34,301 nucleotides of DNA from Halosimplex carlsbadense 2-9-1 (GCF_000337455.1 NZ_AOIU01000008.1:212958-247258); one strand, 5' to 3'. Shown: positions 23,115 to 31,029, numbered from the stretch's first letter. Notes: generated from the letters alone by a model not told the origin. Program-made: numbers and translations.

Positions 23115-23146
23115 GTTCCACCCGAAACAAAGGGGTGGGGGGGGGG
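23115..23146 (+). promoter_or_regulatory. Origin recognition box B
   Basis: GTTCCACCCGAAACAAAGGG followed by GTG and a run of ten or more Gs. Opposite orientation to box A, G-run pointing toward orc1. Confidence 0.9.
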
Positions 23147-23320
23147 TCACGCCTATTGATCGTCTCTTCGACACGTTCGATCCAATCCCCGCGTCGCTTT
23201 CGAACGGTCGGCGGTGTGGCACGGAATTCGGTATCGTGATGCCTGCCGAAGATTCCGTTTACGTCGCCGTATCGGCGGGATCCGTTCGCCGCCGCGGGCC
23301 CCCACGCGATAGTCACCGAA

Positions 23321-23331
23321 ATATTTAATAT
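23321..23331 (+). promoter_or_regulatory. TATA box of orc1
   Basis: ATATTTAATAT. The predicted transcript start is near 23352. A GTG there is in frame with orc1, but the codons from 23352 to 23492 look non-coding, so a leader of about 140 nt is more likely. Confidence 0.6.
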
Positions 23332-23441
23332 CGTATCAACCACGGGTTCTTGTGGTTCAACTGGACTCGCCGGTTTCGTCGGAATCGACGGAACGCGGTG
23401 ATATCATCGGTATGAGTCGCGCTCCGCGGGTGCGCGATGGC

Positions 23442-23467
23442 ACTTCCAGACGAAACAGAGGGGTTCG
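23442..23467 (+). promoter_or_regulatory. Origin recognition box C in the orc1 leader
   Basis: CTTCCAGACGAAACAGAGGGG then TTCGG, 25-50 nt before the orc1 ATG. Same orientation as box B, with a shorter G-run. Placed to allow autoregulation by Orc1. Confidence 0.75.
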
Positions 23468-23492
23468 GTTTCGCGGTACTCGAACGACTACG

Positions 23493-25268
23493 ATGAACGG
23501 GGACGACACAGACCAGGATACGACGCTCGATTCACAGCGGTTCGTGGATGGGGCGGACGGAGACGACGAACAGCTACCCCCGTCGACGGGTGACCAGGGG
23601 GCACAGTCCGAGCGCGCCGCCGAGGGACAGTCGGGCGACCGGGAGCAGCGAACGACTCGTGAGGACGAAGCGTCGGCCGCCGGGGACCAGGATCCGACGG
23701 ACGACGAGTCGGATCCCGAGACCGCGAGTACGGTCGACACCGATTCGTCCTCGACCGTCCGGGGCGGCGTCGGCTCGTCCGGGGTCGACTTCGACTCCGA
23801 GAGTGACGACGCCGACTCGTCGGTACTCGACGACGTGATGCTCGACGACGTCGGGTCCGAGGAGCCCGAGGAGGCCTCCCAGGGACTGTTCGACGACCTG
23901 CTGGCCGGCGACCCCATCTTCGAGAACAAGGAGGTTCTCCGCCCCTCCTACACGCCGCGCAAGCTCCCCCATCGCGAGGAGCAGATCAACAACATGGCGA
24001 CCATCCTCGTGACCGCGCTGCGCGGGGACTCGCCCTCGAACATCCTCATCTACGGGAAGACGGGGACGGGCAAGACCGCCAGCGCGAAGTTCGTCAGCAC
24101 GGAGCTCGAATCCACCTCCCAGAAGTACGAGGTCCCCTGCGAGGTCGAGTACATCAACTGCGAGGTCACCGACACGCAGTACCGCGTGCTCGCCCAGCTG
24201 GCGAACAAGTTCGTCGAGAAGAACGAAGCGGTCATCGACGAGGAGCTCGACGACCTCGAATCGCTCCGCGAGCGCGCGCACGAGAACCCGACGGTGCTGG
24301 CCGAGACCGAGTACGACTCGGTCGCCGCCGTCGAGGACCGCATCGAGCAACTGGAAGACGACCGCGAGTCGTTCGAACAGGTGCCGATGACCGGGTGGCC
24401 CACGGATCGGGTGTACAGCACGTTCTTCGACGCCGTCGACTACCACGAGCGGGTCGTCGTTATTATGCTCGACGAGATCGACAAGCTCGTCGAGAAGTCG
24501 GGCGACGACACCCTCTACAACCTCTCGCGGATGAACTCCGAGCTGGAGCGCTCGCGCGTGTCGATCATGGGCATCTCGAACGACCTGAAGTTCACCGACT
24601 TCCTCGACCCCCGGGTCAAGTCCAGCCTCGGCGAGGAGGAGATCGTCTTCCCCCCCTACGACGCCAACCAGCTGCGAGACATCCTCGAACACCGCGCCGA
24701 GGTCGCCTTCGAGGGCGACGCGCTCACCGACGACGTGATCCCGCTGTGTGCGGCGTTCGCCGCGCAGGAACACGGCGACGCCCGCCGCGCGCTCGACCTG
24801 CTCCGGACCGCCGGCGAACTCGCCGAGCGCGACCAGACAGACGACGTCGACGAGGACCACGTCCGCAAGGCCCAGGAGAAGATCGAACTCGACCGCGTCG
24901 TCGAGGTCGTCCGCACCCTCCCGACCCAGTCGAAGCTCGTCCTGTTCGCCATCATCATGCTGGAGAAAAACGGCGTCCACAACATCAACACGGGCGAGGT
25001 GTACAACGTCTATCAACGGCTCTGCGAGGAGATCGACGTGGACACGCTCACCCAGCGACGGGTCACCGACCTCATCTCCGAGCTGGACATGCTCGGCATC
25101 GTCAACGCCGTCGTCGTCAGCAAGGGCCGCTACGGCCGCACGAAGGAGATCTCCCTGTCGGTCCCGATCGACGAGACCGAGGCCGTCCTCCTCTCGGACT
25201 CGCGGCTGTCGGATATCGAGGACACCCAGCCGTTCGTCCAGACCCGCTTCGACAGCGACTCGAACTGA
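23493..25268 (+). CDS. orc1: Orc1/Cdc6 replication initiator
   Basis: A 591-residue origin-binding AAA+ protein that binds ORBs and helps load MCM. The acidic, Ser/Asp/Glu-rich N-terminus (about 1-130) is a haloarchaeal addition. The AAA+ core has Walker A YGKTGTGKTASAKF near 186-199, Walker B VVIMLDEIDKLVEK near 325, sensor 1 IMGISNDLKF and sensor 2 EHGDARRALDLLRTAGE. A winged-helix domain closes it (LPTQSKLVLFAIIMLEKNG to RYGRTKEISLSV). The ATG at 23493 is chosen because upstream in-frame codons (from GTG 23352 or ATG 23412) have poor third-position GC and encode a basic stretch unlike the rest. Placement beside ORBs and the oap operon marks it as the oriC1-linked initiator. Confidence 0.95.
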   Translation: MNGDDTDQDTTLDSQRFVDGADGDDEQLPPSTGDQGAQSERAAEGQSGDREQRTTREDEASAAGDQDPTDDESDPETASTVDTDSSSTVRGGVGSSGVDFDSESDDADSSVLDDVMLDDVGSEEPEEASQGLFDDLLAGDPIFENKEVLRPSYTPRKLPHREEQINNMATILVTALRGDSPSNILIYGKTGTGKTASAKFVSTELESTSQKYEVPCEVEYINCEVTDTQYRVLAQLANKFVEKNEAVIDEELDDLESLRERAHENPTVLAETEYDSVAAVEDRIEQLEDDRESFEQVPMTGWPTDRVYSTFFDAVDYHERVVVIMLDEIDKLVEKSGDDTLYNLSRMNSELERSRVSIMGISNDLKFTDFLDPRVKSSLGEEEIVFPPYDANQLRDILEHRAEVAFEGDALTDDVIPLCAAFAAQEHGDARRALDLLRTAGELAERDQTDDVDEDHVRKAQEKIELDRVVEVVRTLPTQSKLVLFAIIMLEKNGVHNINTGEVYNVYQRLCEEIDVDTLTQRRVTDLISELDMLGIVNAVVVSKGRYGRTKEISLSVPIDETEAVLLSDSRLSDIEDTQPFVQTRFDSDSN

Positions 25269-25329
25269 CGGCCACGGCCAGACCCGACGACTGCGCCCGT
25301 GACCGCTCGTCGTGACTCCCGACTCGTCT

Positions 25330-26331
25330 CTACGGAGCGACCGCGCTTCGATTCGCCGCGCCGGCCGCGAGCGTCGCGTCGACCGTCTGCCCGGTGTCGG
25401 TAGTCGCCGCGCGGGCGGCGCCCAGACACCGCTCGTTCCGCAGTCGGATGCACCCGAGCTTCGGGATGCGGACCTCGGCGGTGCCGACGACCCACTCGGC
25501 CTTGACCGGCGCGCTCAGCGGGTCCGGCTGGGCCTGGTCGTAGCCGCCGTTGGCGTCGCCTTTCGTGATGAAGCCGGCGTGCGGTGCCGGGCAGTACGGC
25601 AGCGCCTCTTCGGTCGACTCCCCGCACTCGCTGTACCGGCCGATCGACTGGCGATCGGCCTCCTCGTACCAGTTCTCGCCCTCCTGCACGTAGAACATCG
25701 CCCGGTGGATGATCGGCGTGGCCCCGTCGTCGCCGTTGGGCTTGTAGACGATCACGTCCCCCGGGCGCTGGAACTGCCGGTAGTCGCTGTCCTGGCCCGA
25801 GCGGAGCGTGACGACCCCGGTTCCGGCGATCTCGCCGTCGCCCGGGAACCGCTGCTCGTCCATGACGAACACCAGGTCGCCGGTGTTCATGTGCGGCGCC
25901 ATGCTCGAACTCTCGATGGCGACCATCGGCGGCCAGACGCCGCTGACCGCGAACAGCAACGCGCCGACCAGCAACACCGCCAGCGCGCTCGACACCACGT
26001 CGATCAGGAACGTCCGCGCCCCGCTCTCGGCCGTCGATTCGGCCGCTTCGGCGTCGCCGTGTCGAGTGGGCGCCGCGTCCGCAGTCGGAGCCCCCCCGTT
26101 GACGGCGACGTCCGTTCCCTCGCCGCGTTCGCCGCCGGCCTGCGATTCGGAGGGGGCGTCGGCCCTGCCGTCGGGGTCGAAACCGGACGGACTCGGATCG
26201 GTGGGGTCGTCGCCCGTGGTGGGGCCGGCCGCGTCTGGACCGCGAGCGTCGCTTCCGCCCGACTCGGTCCCGCCACCGCCGGATCCGTCGGGCTCTTCGG
26301 AGGGCAGCTCGTCGTCACCGGGCGGACTCAT
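25330..26331 (-). CDS. sec11: Signal peptidase I (archaeal Sec11/S26B type)
   Basis: A 333-residue membrane protease that removes Sec/Tat signal peptides on the outer face. About 105 N-terminal residues are acidic, Gly/Pro/Asp-rich and disordered. One transmembrane helix covers about 107-131 (FLIDVVSSALAVLLVGALLFAV). The catalytic serine lies in AIESSSMAPHMNTGD (Ser143), and the general base is a histidine in TPIIHRAMFYV (His209), as in archaeal and ER peptidases rather than the bacterial lysine. GFITKGDANGGYD supplies the conserved Asp box. Position next to orc1 and polD small subunit matches the haloarchaeal oriC1 neighbourhood. It is divergent from the polymerase gene. Confidence 0.93.
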   Translation of the reverse strand: MSPPGDDELPSEEPDGSGGGGTESGGSDARGPDAAGPTTGDDPTDPSPSGFDPDGRADAPSESQAGGERGEGTDVAVNGGAPTADAAPTRHGDAEAAESTAESGARTFLIDVVSSALAVLLVGALLFAVSGVWPPMVAIESSSMAPHMNTGDLVFVMDEQRFPGDGEIAGTGVVTLRSGQDSDYRQFQRPGDVIVYKPNGDDGATPIIHRAMFYVQEGENWYEEADRQSIGRYSECGESTEEALPYCPAPHAGFITKGDANGGYDQAQPDPLSAPVKAEWVVGTAEVRIPKLGCIRLRNERCLGAARAATTDTGQTVDATLAAGAANRSAVAP

Positions 26332-26441
26332 TGCCAGCCCGTTGGGTCAGTGGGCGTTTGAATGTTCTGACCCGCCCTCAGCGCGCGAGCGCCGTCCCGC
26401 GGGTTCGCTACGCTTTTGCGGACCGCCACCGATCACTGAGT

Positions 26442-28061
26442 GTGCCGCTCGAGACGCCGGTTCACGTCGCCAACGAACTCGCCAGCCACGGGTACAACGC
26501 CGAACCCGAGGCGGTCACCCTCCTCGCCTCCGCGTCCGACCCTGCCGGCGCCCTCGAACGTACACTCGAAACGGTCCCCGACGACGCCGTCGTACTCACC
26601 GCCGACCACGTCAAAGAAGTCGTCGATACCCGGTCGCGGTCCGGTGGTTCTGCCGACCGAACCGACCCGGAACCGACCGCAGCAGACGCCGACGCTCCCC
26701 CGACTGAAGACCCCTCTGTTTCAACTGGAACGGCCGCGAACGAATCCCAGGACGGCGGTGCCAGCGCTGCAGTCGAAACGAAGGGGGTCGGCGCGGGCGG
26801 CGAGGGGGGTCGATCCGGCGACACGGCCCCGAGCGACGGACGGACGCCCGCGGATCCCGACCAGCAGTCGATCGCCATCGAGGGGGATATCCAGAGCACG
26901 GGGACGGGTGAGTACTCCGACTTCGTCTCGGTGTTCCGCGACCGCTACGAGAAGCTCTCGAAGCAGTTGCGCGGACGGGTCAACCACCGGCCGACCGACG
27001 CCATCGAGTCGATGCCGGGCAACAGCGAAGCGGCGATGGTCGGGATGGTCTCGGACATCCGCTCGACCGCCAGCGGTCACTGGCTGGTCGAACTTGAGGA
27101 CACCAACGGCACGTTCCCCTGTCTGGTGATGAAAGACCGCGACATCGCCGACCTGGTGAACGAACTCCTGCTCGACGAGGTGATCGCCGTCGACGGGACG
27201 CTGGCCGACGACGGCGGCATCCTCTTCGTCGACTCGCTGTACTTTCCCGAGATCCCCCGGACCTACGAGCCGTCGACGGCCGACCGCGACGTCGAGGCGG
27301 CGCTCATCAGCGACGTCCACGTCGGCAGCCAGGAGTTCGAGGCCGACGCCTGGCACCGCTTTACCGACTGGCTCCACACCGCCGACGCCGACCGGGTGGA
27401 GTACCTGCTCATCGCCGGCGACATGGTCGAGGGCGTCGGCGTCTACCCCAACCAGGACGAGGAACTCGACATCGTCGACATCTACGAGCAGTACGAGCGG
27501 TTCAGCGAGTACCTCAAGGAGGTGCCCGGCGACATGGAGATAATCATGATCCCGGGCAACCACGACGCGGTCCGGCTGGCCGAGCCCCAGCCCGCCTTCG
27601 ACGAGGACCTCCGGGACATCATGACCGCTCACGACGCGCGCATCTCGGGTAACCCGTCCACCGTGACCGTCGAGGGCGTCGACGTGCTGATGTATCACGG
27701 CGTCTCGCTGGACGAGGTGATCGCCGAACTCCCGGACGAGAAGGCCAGCTACGACGAACCGCACAAGCCGATGTACCAGCTGCTGAAAAAACGGCACGTC
27801 GCCCCGCAGTTCGGCGGCCAGACCCGCCTGGCGCCCGAGGAGGAGGACTACCTCGTCATGGAGTCGGTCCCCGACATCTTCCACACGGGCCACGTCCACA
27901 AGCTCGGGTACGGCAAGTACCACAACGTCCTCGCCATCAACTCCGGCTGCTGGCAGGCACAGACGGACTTCCAGAAGAGCGTCAACATCGACCCCGACGT
28001 GGCCTTCGCGCCCATCGTCTCGCTCGACACGCTCGACCTGCGCATCCACGACTTCGAGTAG
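26442..28061 (+). CDS. polB: DNA polymerase D small subunit (DP1)
   Basis: A 539-residue exonuclease subunit of the archaeal replicative polymerase PolD. The N-terminal helical domain (PLETPVHVANELASHGYNAE) is followed by a disordered linker (about 65-145), an OB-fold (about 195-275) and the calcineurin-like phosphoesterase domain with DVHVGSQEF near 291, AGDMVEGVGVYPNQ near 326, IPGNHDAVRLAEPQ near 371, MYHGVS near 417 and TGHVHKLGYG near 481. All metal ligands look intact, so 3'-5' exonuclease activity is expected. I chose GTG 26442 (reading M-PLETP), matching the usual DP1 N-terminus, over an upstream TTG at 26331 with a basic extension. The linker-coding DNA contains a pair of ORB-like boxes. 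Confidence 0.94.
   Translation: MPLETPVHVANELASHGYNAEPEAVTLLASASDPAGALERTLETVPDDAVVLTADHVKEVVDTRSRSGGSADRTDPEPTAADADAPPTEDPSVSTGTAANESQDGGASAAVETKGVGAGGEGGRSGDTAPSDGRTPADPDQQSIAIEGDIQSTGTGEYSDFVSVFRDRYEKLSKQLRGRVNHRPTDAIESMPGNSEAAMVGMVSDIRSTASGHWLVELEDTNGTFPCLVMKDRDIADLVNELLLDEVIAVDGTLADDGGILFVDSLYFPEIPRTYEPSTADRDVEAALISDVHVGSQEFEADAWHRFTDWLHTADADRVEYLLIAGDMVEGVGVYPNQDEELDIVDIYEQYERFSEYLKEVPGDMEIIMIPGNHDAVRLAEPQPAFDEDLRDIMTAHDARISGNPSTVTVEGVDVLMYHGVSLDEVIAELPDEKASYDEPHKPMYQLLKKRHVAPQFGGQTRLAPEEEDYLVMESVPDIFHTGHVHKLGYGKYHNVLAINSGCWQAQTDFQKSVNIDPDVAFAPIVSLDTLDLRIHDFE
26709..26731 (-). promoter_or_regulatory. ORB-like box inside polB, minus orientation
   Basis: Minus strand TTCCAGTTGAAACAGAGGGG: TTCCAGTTGAAAC is identical to box A and GAAACAGAGGGG to box C. 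It is as good a match as the core boxes apart from the missing long G-run. Confidence 0.6.
26769..26789 (+). promoter_or_regulatory. ORB-like box inside polB, plus orientation
   Basis: GCAGTCGAAACGAAGGGGG. GAAACGAAGGGG equals box A; the TTCCA part is missing. It faces away from 26709-26731, giving the same divergent layout as the origin core with only 37 bp between. Confidence 0.5.
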
Positions 28062-28073
28062 CGACGGCGTGGG

Positions 28074-28097
28074 AACCCCCTCGTTTCGGGTCGAACC
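28074..28097 (-). promoter_or_regulatory. ORB-like box downstream of polB
   Basis: Minus strand GTTCGACCCGAAACGAGGGG followed by GTT. It differs from box B mainly by TTCGA for TTCCA. It sits in the 49-bp gap between polB and the convergent small membrane-protein gene. Confidence 0.5.
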
Positions 28098-28110
28098 GTG
28101 AACCGACCGA

Positions 28111-28407
28111 TCAGCCCAGCAGCGGCGTCTCCTCGCCGGCGACGACGAGGACGACTCCGATCAGCGCGAGTGCGGGGTACGCCGGATGGGCGACGGCGAA
28201 CTCGACCAGCGCCGCCGCGGCGCCGAGGTCGGCGACGACCGTCGCGGCGTTTGCCCCCGAGTGGTCGGGGATCGAGAGCCCGTGGGACGTGCCGAGACTC
28301 GCGGCGGTGACGGCCGCCACGCAGCAGAGCGTCACCAGGCCGGCGATGCGCAGCGTCTGCCCGTCGAGGAGCGTTCCCGTGCCGGGGTCTCCGCCGAGTC
28401 GCGTCAT
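28111..28407 (-). CDS. Small two-helix membrane protein, paralogue 1
   Basis: A 98-residue protein with a helix at about 20-42 (LRIAGLVTLCCVAAVTAASLG), a loop of about 15 residues, and a second hydrophobic half (VVADLGAAAALVEFAVAHPAYP, then ALIGVVLVVAGEETPLLG). It shares the pattern LVEFAxAHPAYPA...VLVxAGxETPLxG and exact length with the next gene, so the pair arose by tandem duplication. No known family recognised. The start at 28407 is supported by a TATA box CTTTTATAG about 29 nt upstream (leaderless). Confidence 0.75.
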   Translation of the reverse strand: MTRLGGDPGTGTLLDGQTLRIAGLVTLCCVAAVTAASLGTSHGLSIPDHSGANAATVVADLGAAAALVEFAVAHPAYPALALIGVVLVVAGEETPLLG

Positions 28408-28431
28408 CGACCGAGTAGAGGACGGATTCCC

Positions 28432-28440
28432 CTATAAAAG
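28432..28440 (-). promoter_or_regulatory. TATA box of small membrane protein 1
   Basis: CTTTTATAG on the minus strand, centred about 29 nt before the start at 28407. Confidence 0.6.
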
Positions 28441-28480
28441 TGCGTCAGACTCGGGACGGGGGCACCGCATCGACCGGGCG

Positions 28481-28777
28481 CTAACTTCCGATCAGCGGCG
28501 TTTCGTCGCCGGCGGCGACGAGGACCAGCCCGACCAGCATCGCCGCGGGGTAGGCGGGATGGGCACTGGCGAACTCGACGAGGGCGGTGACTGCGCCCAC
28601 GTCGGCCGTGTAGGTGGCGGTCGCACCGGTCGCGTTGGCACCGCTCAGTCGGAAGTCCGTGGAGACGCTGGCCGCGGCGATACCGACCGACAGGACGATC
28701 ATGAGCGAGCCGACGGCCCGCAACACGTTCGCGCTGACCGTCGTCACCAGCCGCGACAGGATACCCGAGGAACTCAT
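28481..28777 (-). CDS. Small two-helix membrane protein, paralogue 2
   Basis: A 98-residue protein. It begins MSSSGILSRLVTTVSANV, has a helix at about 21-40 (AVGSLMIVLSVGIAAASV), a polar loop (DFRLSGANATGATATYTADVG) and the second hydrophobic half VTALVEFASAHPAYPAAMLVGLVLVAAGDETPLIGS. It is a clear paralogue of the gene at 28111. The ATG at 28777 is chosen over an in-frame TTG two codons upstream. It lies 73 bp upstream of its paralogue on the same strand; each seems to have its own promoter. Function unknown. Confidence 0.72.
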   Translation of the reverse strand: MSSSGILSRLVTTVSANVLRAVGSLMIVLSVGIAAASVSTDFRLSGANATGATATYTADVGAVTALVEFASAHPAYPAAMLVGLVLVAAGDETPLIGS

Positions 28778-28936
28778 TACCAACTACCGAGGGCTTCCAG
28801 CGACTTAACTGCGTGTTAGACGGGACGGGAGCGGGTTCCCGGCCGGCGAGACCATCGGTTCGGAGCGAACGGGTTCGGCCGCTGGGAAATCCTGCCGGGA
28901 CCGCCGACAGCGGGCGGGTCTCGCCGGGCTTGGGGG

Positions 28937-28944
28937 GACTTATG
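28937..28944 (+). promoter_or_regulatory. TATA-like box of metY
   Basis: GACTTATG about 26-33 nt before the ATG at 28970, again the leaderless spacing. Confidence 0.5.
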
Positions 28945-28969
28945 TGGTCGGCAGTCGTGGGTTGGTGGT

Positions 28970-30262
28970 ATGTCCGACGACTGGGACCCGGCGACCAAGG
29001 CACTGCACGTTGGCCAGGAGGAACCCGACGCGGCGACCGGCGCGCGCGCGCCGCCGATCTACCAGACTACGAGCTACGTCTTCGACGACGCCGACGACGC
29101 CGCTCAGCAGTTCGCGCTGGAGAAGCCGGGCCACATCTACTCGCGGCTGATGAACCCGACCAACGCGATGCTCGAAGAGCGCATCGCCTCGCTGGAGAAC
29201 GGCGCGGCCGCCATCGCCACGTCCTCGGGGATGGCCGCGCTGAACCTCGCTACCTTCATGCTGGCGGACGTGGGCGACAACATCGTCACCGCCTCCTCGC
29301 TGTACGGCGGCACCTACACCTACTACACCCACACGGCGCCGCGGATGGGCGTCGAGGCGCGGTTCGTCGACACGCTCGACTACGAGGCCTACGAGGAGGC
29401 CATCGACGACGACACCGCGTACGTCCACTTCGAGACGATCGGCAATCCCGCGCTGGTCACCCCCGACATCGAGCGCATCGCCGACATCGCCCACGACCAC
29501 GGCGTCCCGCTGTTCGTCGATAACACGTTCGCGACGCCGCATCTCTGCCAGCCGCTCGACCACGGCGCCGACCTCGTCTGGAACTCCACCACGAAGTGGA
29601 TCCACGGCCACGGCACGACCGTCGGCGGCGTCCTCGTCGACGGCGGATCCTTCCCCTGGGACGAGCACGCCGACTCGTTCCCGGAGATCGCCGAGCCCAA
29701 CCCCGCGTATCACGGCGTCAACTTCCGCGAGCGCTTCGGCGACGCCGCCTTTACCTACGCCGCGGTCGCCCGCGGCCTGCGCGACCTGGGCTGCCAGCAG
29801 TCCCCCTTCGACTCGTGGACGACGATGCAGGGCCTCGAATCGCTGCCGATGCGGATGGACCGCCACTGCGAGAACGCGATGGCCGTCGCCGAACATCTGG
29901 CCGACCACCCGGAGGTCTCCTGGGTCACCTACCCCGGCCTCGACGACCACGAGACCCACGGCGAGGCCAGCGAGTACCTCGACGGCGGCTACGGCGGCAT
30001 GATCACCTTCGGGCTGGAGGAGGGGTACGACGCCGCGCGGACGACCGTCGAATCGACGGAGATCGCCTCGCTCCTGGCGAACGTCGGCGACGCGAAGACG
30101 CTGATCATCCACCCCGCCTCGACCACTCACCAGCAACTGAGCGACGAGGAGAAACAGGCCGCCGGCGTCACCGACGACATGGTTCGGCTCTCCGTCGGCC
30201 TCGAATCCGTCGACGACATCGTCGGCGACCTCGACCAGGCGATCGACGCCGCGACGGAGTAA
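28970..30262 (+). CDS. metY: O-acetylhomoserine sulfhydrylase / Cys-Met metabolism PLP enzyme
   Basis: A 430-residue PLP enzyme of the cystathionine gamma-synthase fold. It most likely joins O-acetylhomoserine with sulfide to give homocysteine on the route to methionine. Seen: ATKALHVGQEEPDAATGARAPPIYQTTSYVF at the N-terminus, YSRLMNPTNAMLEERIASLE, TSSGMAALN for phosphate binding, VDNTFATPHLCQP, and the PLP lysine in WNSTTKWIHGHGTTVGG (Lys209). The length near 430 fits O-acetylhomoserine sulfhydrylase better than the shorter (about 390) gamma-synthases. The frequent partner gene metX is not next to it. The leaderless start is well placed after the TATA-like box. Confidence 0.9.
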   Translation: MSDDWDPATKALHVGQEEPDAATGARAPPIYQTTSYVFDDADDAAQQFALEKPGHIYSRLMNPTNAMLEERIASLENGAAAIATSSGMAALNLATFMLADVGDNIVTASSLYGGTYTYYTHTAPRMGVEARFVDTLDYEAYEEAIDDDTAYVHFETIGNPALVTPDIERIADIAHDHGVPLFVDNTFATPHLCQPLDHGADLVWNSTTKWIHGHGTTVGGVLVDGGSFPWDEHADSFPEIAEPNPAYHGVNFRERFGDAAFTYAAVARGLRDLGCQQSPFDSWTTMQGLESLPMRMDRHCENAMAVAEHLADHPEVSWVTYPGLDDHETHGEASEYLDGGYGGMITFGLEEGYDAARTTVESTEIASLLANVGDAKTLIIHPASTTHQQLSDEEKQAAGVTDDMVRLSVGLESVDDIVGDLDQAIDAATE

Positions 30263-30318
30263 CGGCGCCGTCTCGCGCTCCCCGCGTCCTCGACCCGATC
30301 CGTCCGCTCGTCTCCTGA

Positions 30319-30336
30319 AACCCAACTGGTTGGGTT
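30319..30336. promoter_or_regulatory. Perfect palindrome upstream of the DoxX gene
   Basis: AACCCAACTGGTTGGGTT, 8-bp arms around TG. It lies 57 bp after the metY stop and about 25-30 bp before a TATA-like TGTTAAAT at 30362-30369, a normal position for an activator or regulator site. It could also act as a metY terminator hairpin. Confidence 0.5.
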
Positions 30337-30404
30337 CCCCGGTCGGGAAACCATCACCTACTGTTAAATGATCTTCCGTCGAAAATTCGGCGGAGGACGC
30401 GAAA

Positions 30405-30956
30405 ATGTCAACGAAACGGCGCACGCTGGAGGCGGAACTGTTCGGGCGGGAGACGACCTTCGAGTACTCGGAGGACTGGATCGGCTACGCGCTGGTGGGG
30501 TTGCGAGTGGTCATGGCCTGGATCTTCCTGCAGGCGGGGCTGGACAAACTGCTGGCCGGCGACTGGACGGCCGCGGGCTACCTGGAGAACGCGATCCCGG
30601 CGGGCAACCCCTTCGGCTTCTGGGACGCGCTCGCGGCCGCGCCGCTGGTCGACCCGCTCGTTATCTGGGGGCAGATCCTGATCGGCCTGGCCCTGCTGGC
30701 GGGCGTCGCGGTCCGGTTCGCCGCGCTCTGCGGGGCGCTCCAGATGTTGCTCTTCTGGATGTCCCACCTCTCGGGCGGCGTGATGGCCGGGTTCCCCATC
30801 GAGCACGGCTGGGTCGTCTCCAGCCACATCGTCTACGTCCTGCTGCTGTTCGGCCTCGGCGCCATCGGCGCCGGCCGGATCCTCGGCGTCGACAGCTACA
30901 TCGAGTCGAGTGCGGTCGTCCAGTCGAACCCGTGGCTGCGGTACTTCCTCGGATGA
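30405..30956 (+). CDS. DoxX-family membrane protein
   Basis: A 183-residue protein with four transmembrane helices, at about 26-46 (IGYALVGLRVVMAWIFLQAGLDKL), 83-101 (DPLVIWGQILIGLALLAGVAV), 104-122 and 137-155. GLRVVMAWIFLQAGLDKL and the LIGLALLAGVAVRFAA segment are typical of DoxX/DoxD-type proteins, which are linked to quinone or thiosulfate/sulfur redox chemistry; the actual substrate is unknown. The ATG has GGAGG at 30392-30396, eight nt upstream, and a near-palindrome TCCGTCGAA/TTCGGCGGA around 30375-30394 in the leader. It follows a sulfur-assimilation gene, but the gap with its own promoter argues for separate transcription. Confidence 0.85.
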   Translation: MSTKRRTLEAELFGRETTFEYSEDWIGYALVGLRVVMAWIFLQAGLDKLLAGDWTAAGYLENAIPAGNPFGFWDALAAAPLVDPLVIWGQILIGLALLAGVAVRFAALCGALQMLLFWMSHLSGGVMAGFPIEHGWVVSSHIVYVLLLFGLGAIGAGRILGVDSYIESSAVVQSNPWLRYFLG

Positions 30957-31029
30957 GACGTAGTCAGACGGTCTCGTCGAACCTCGGCGTCGGTGGCCGG
31001 TAAATCGGCGAACCGCCGGAGCGGCCGAC

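Larger units (their letters stand above)
22454..23492. other. oriC1: Chromosomal replication origin (oriC1 type)
   Basis: About 1 kb without genes between oapA and orc1. It contains two strong, inverted origin recognition boxes (22811-22839 minus, 23115-23146 plus) flanking an AT-rich segment (22921-23070), long G-runs next to each box, a third box (23442-23467) in the orc1 leader, and divergent TATA boxes for oapA and orc1. The region 22541-22800 is GC-rich, with small hairpins such as CTCCG/CGGAG at 22572-22585 and no gene. Inverted ORBs around an AT-rich unwinding element next to orc1/cdc6 are the established design of haloarchaeal oriC1, and the flanking gene order (oap genes; sec11, polD small subunit) agrees. 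Confidence 0.92.

Noticed and set aside
23352..23492. Longer orc1 start at GTG 23352 or ATG 23412
   Set aside because: The TATA box at 23321-23331 would suit a leaderless GTG at 23352, but the codons up to 23492 have low GC at third positions, encode a basic stretch and overlap ORB C. ATG 23493 is preferred.
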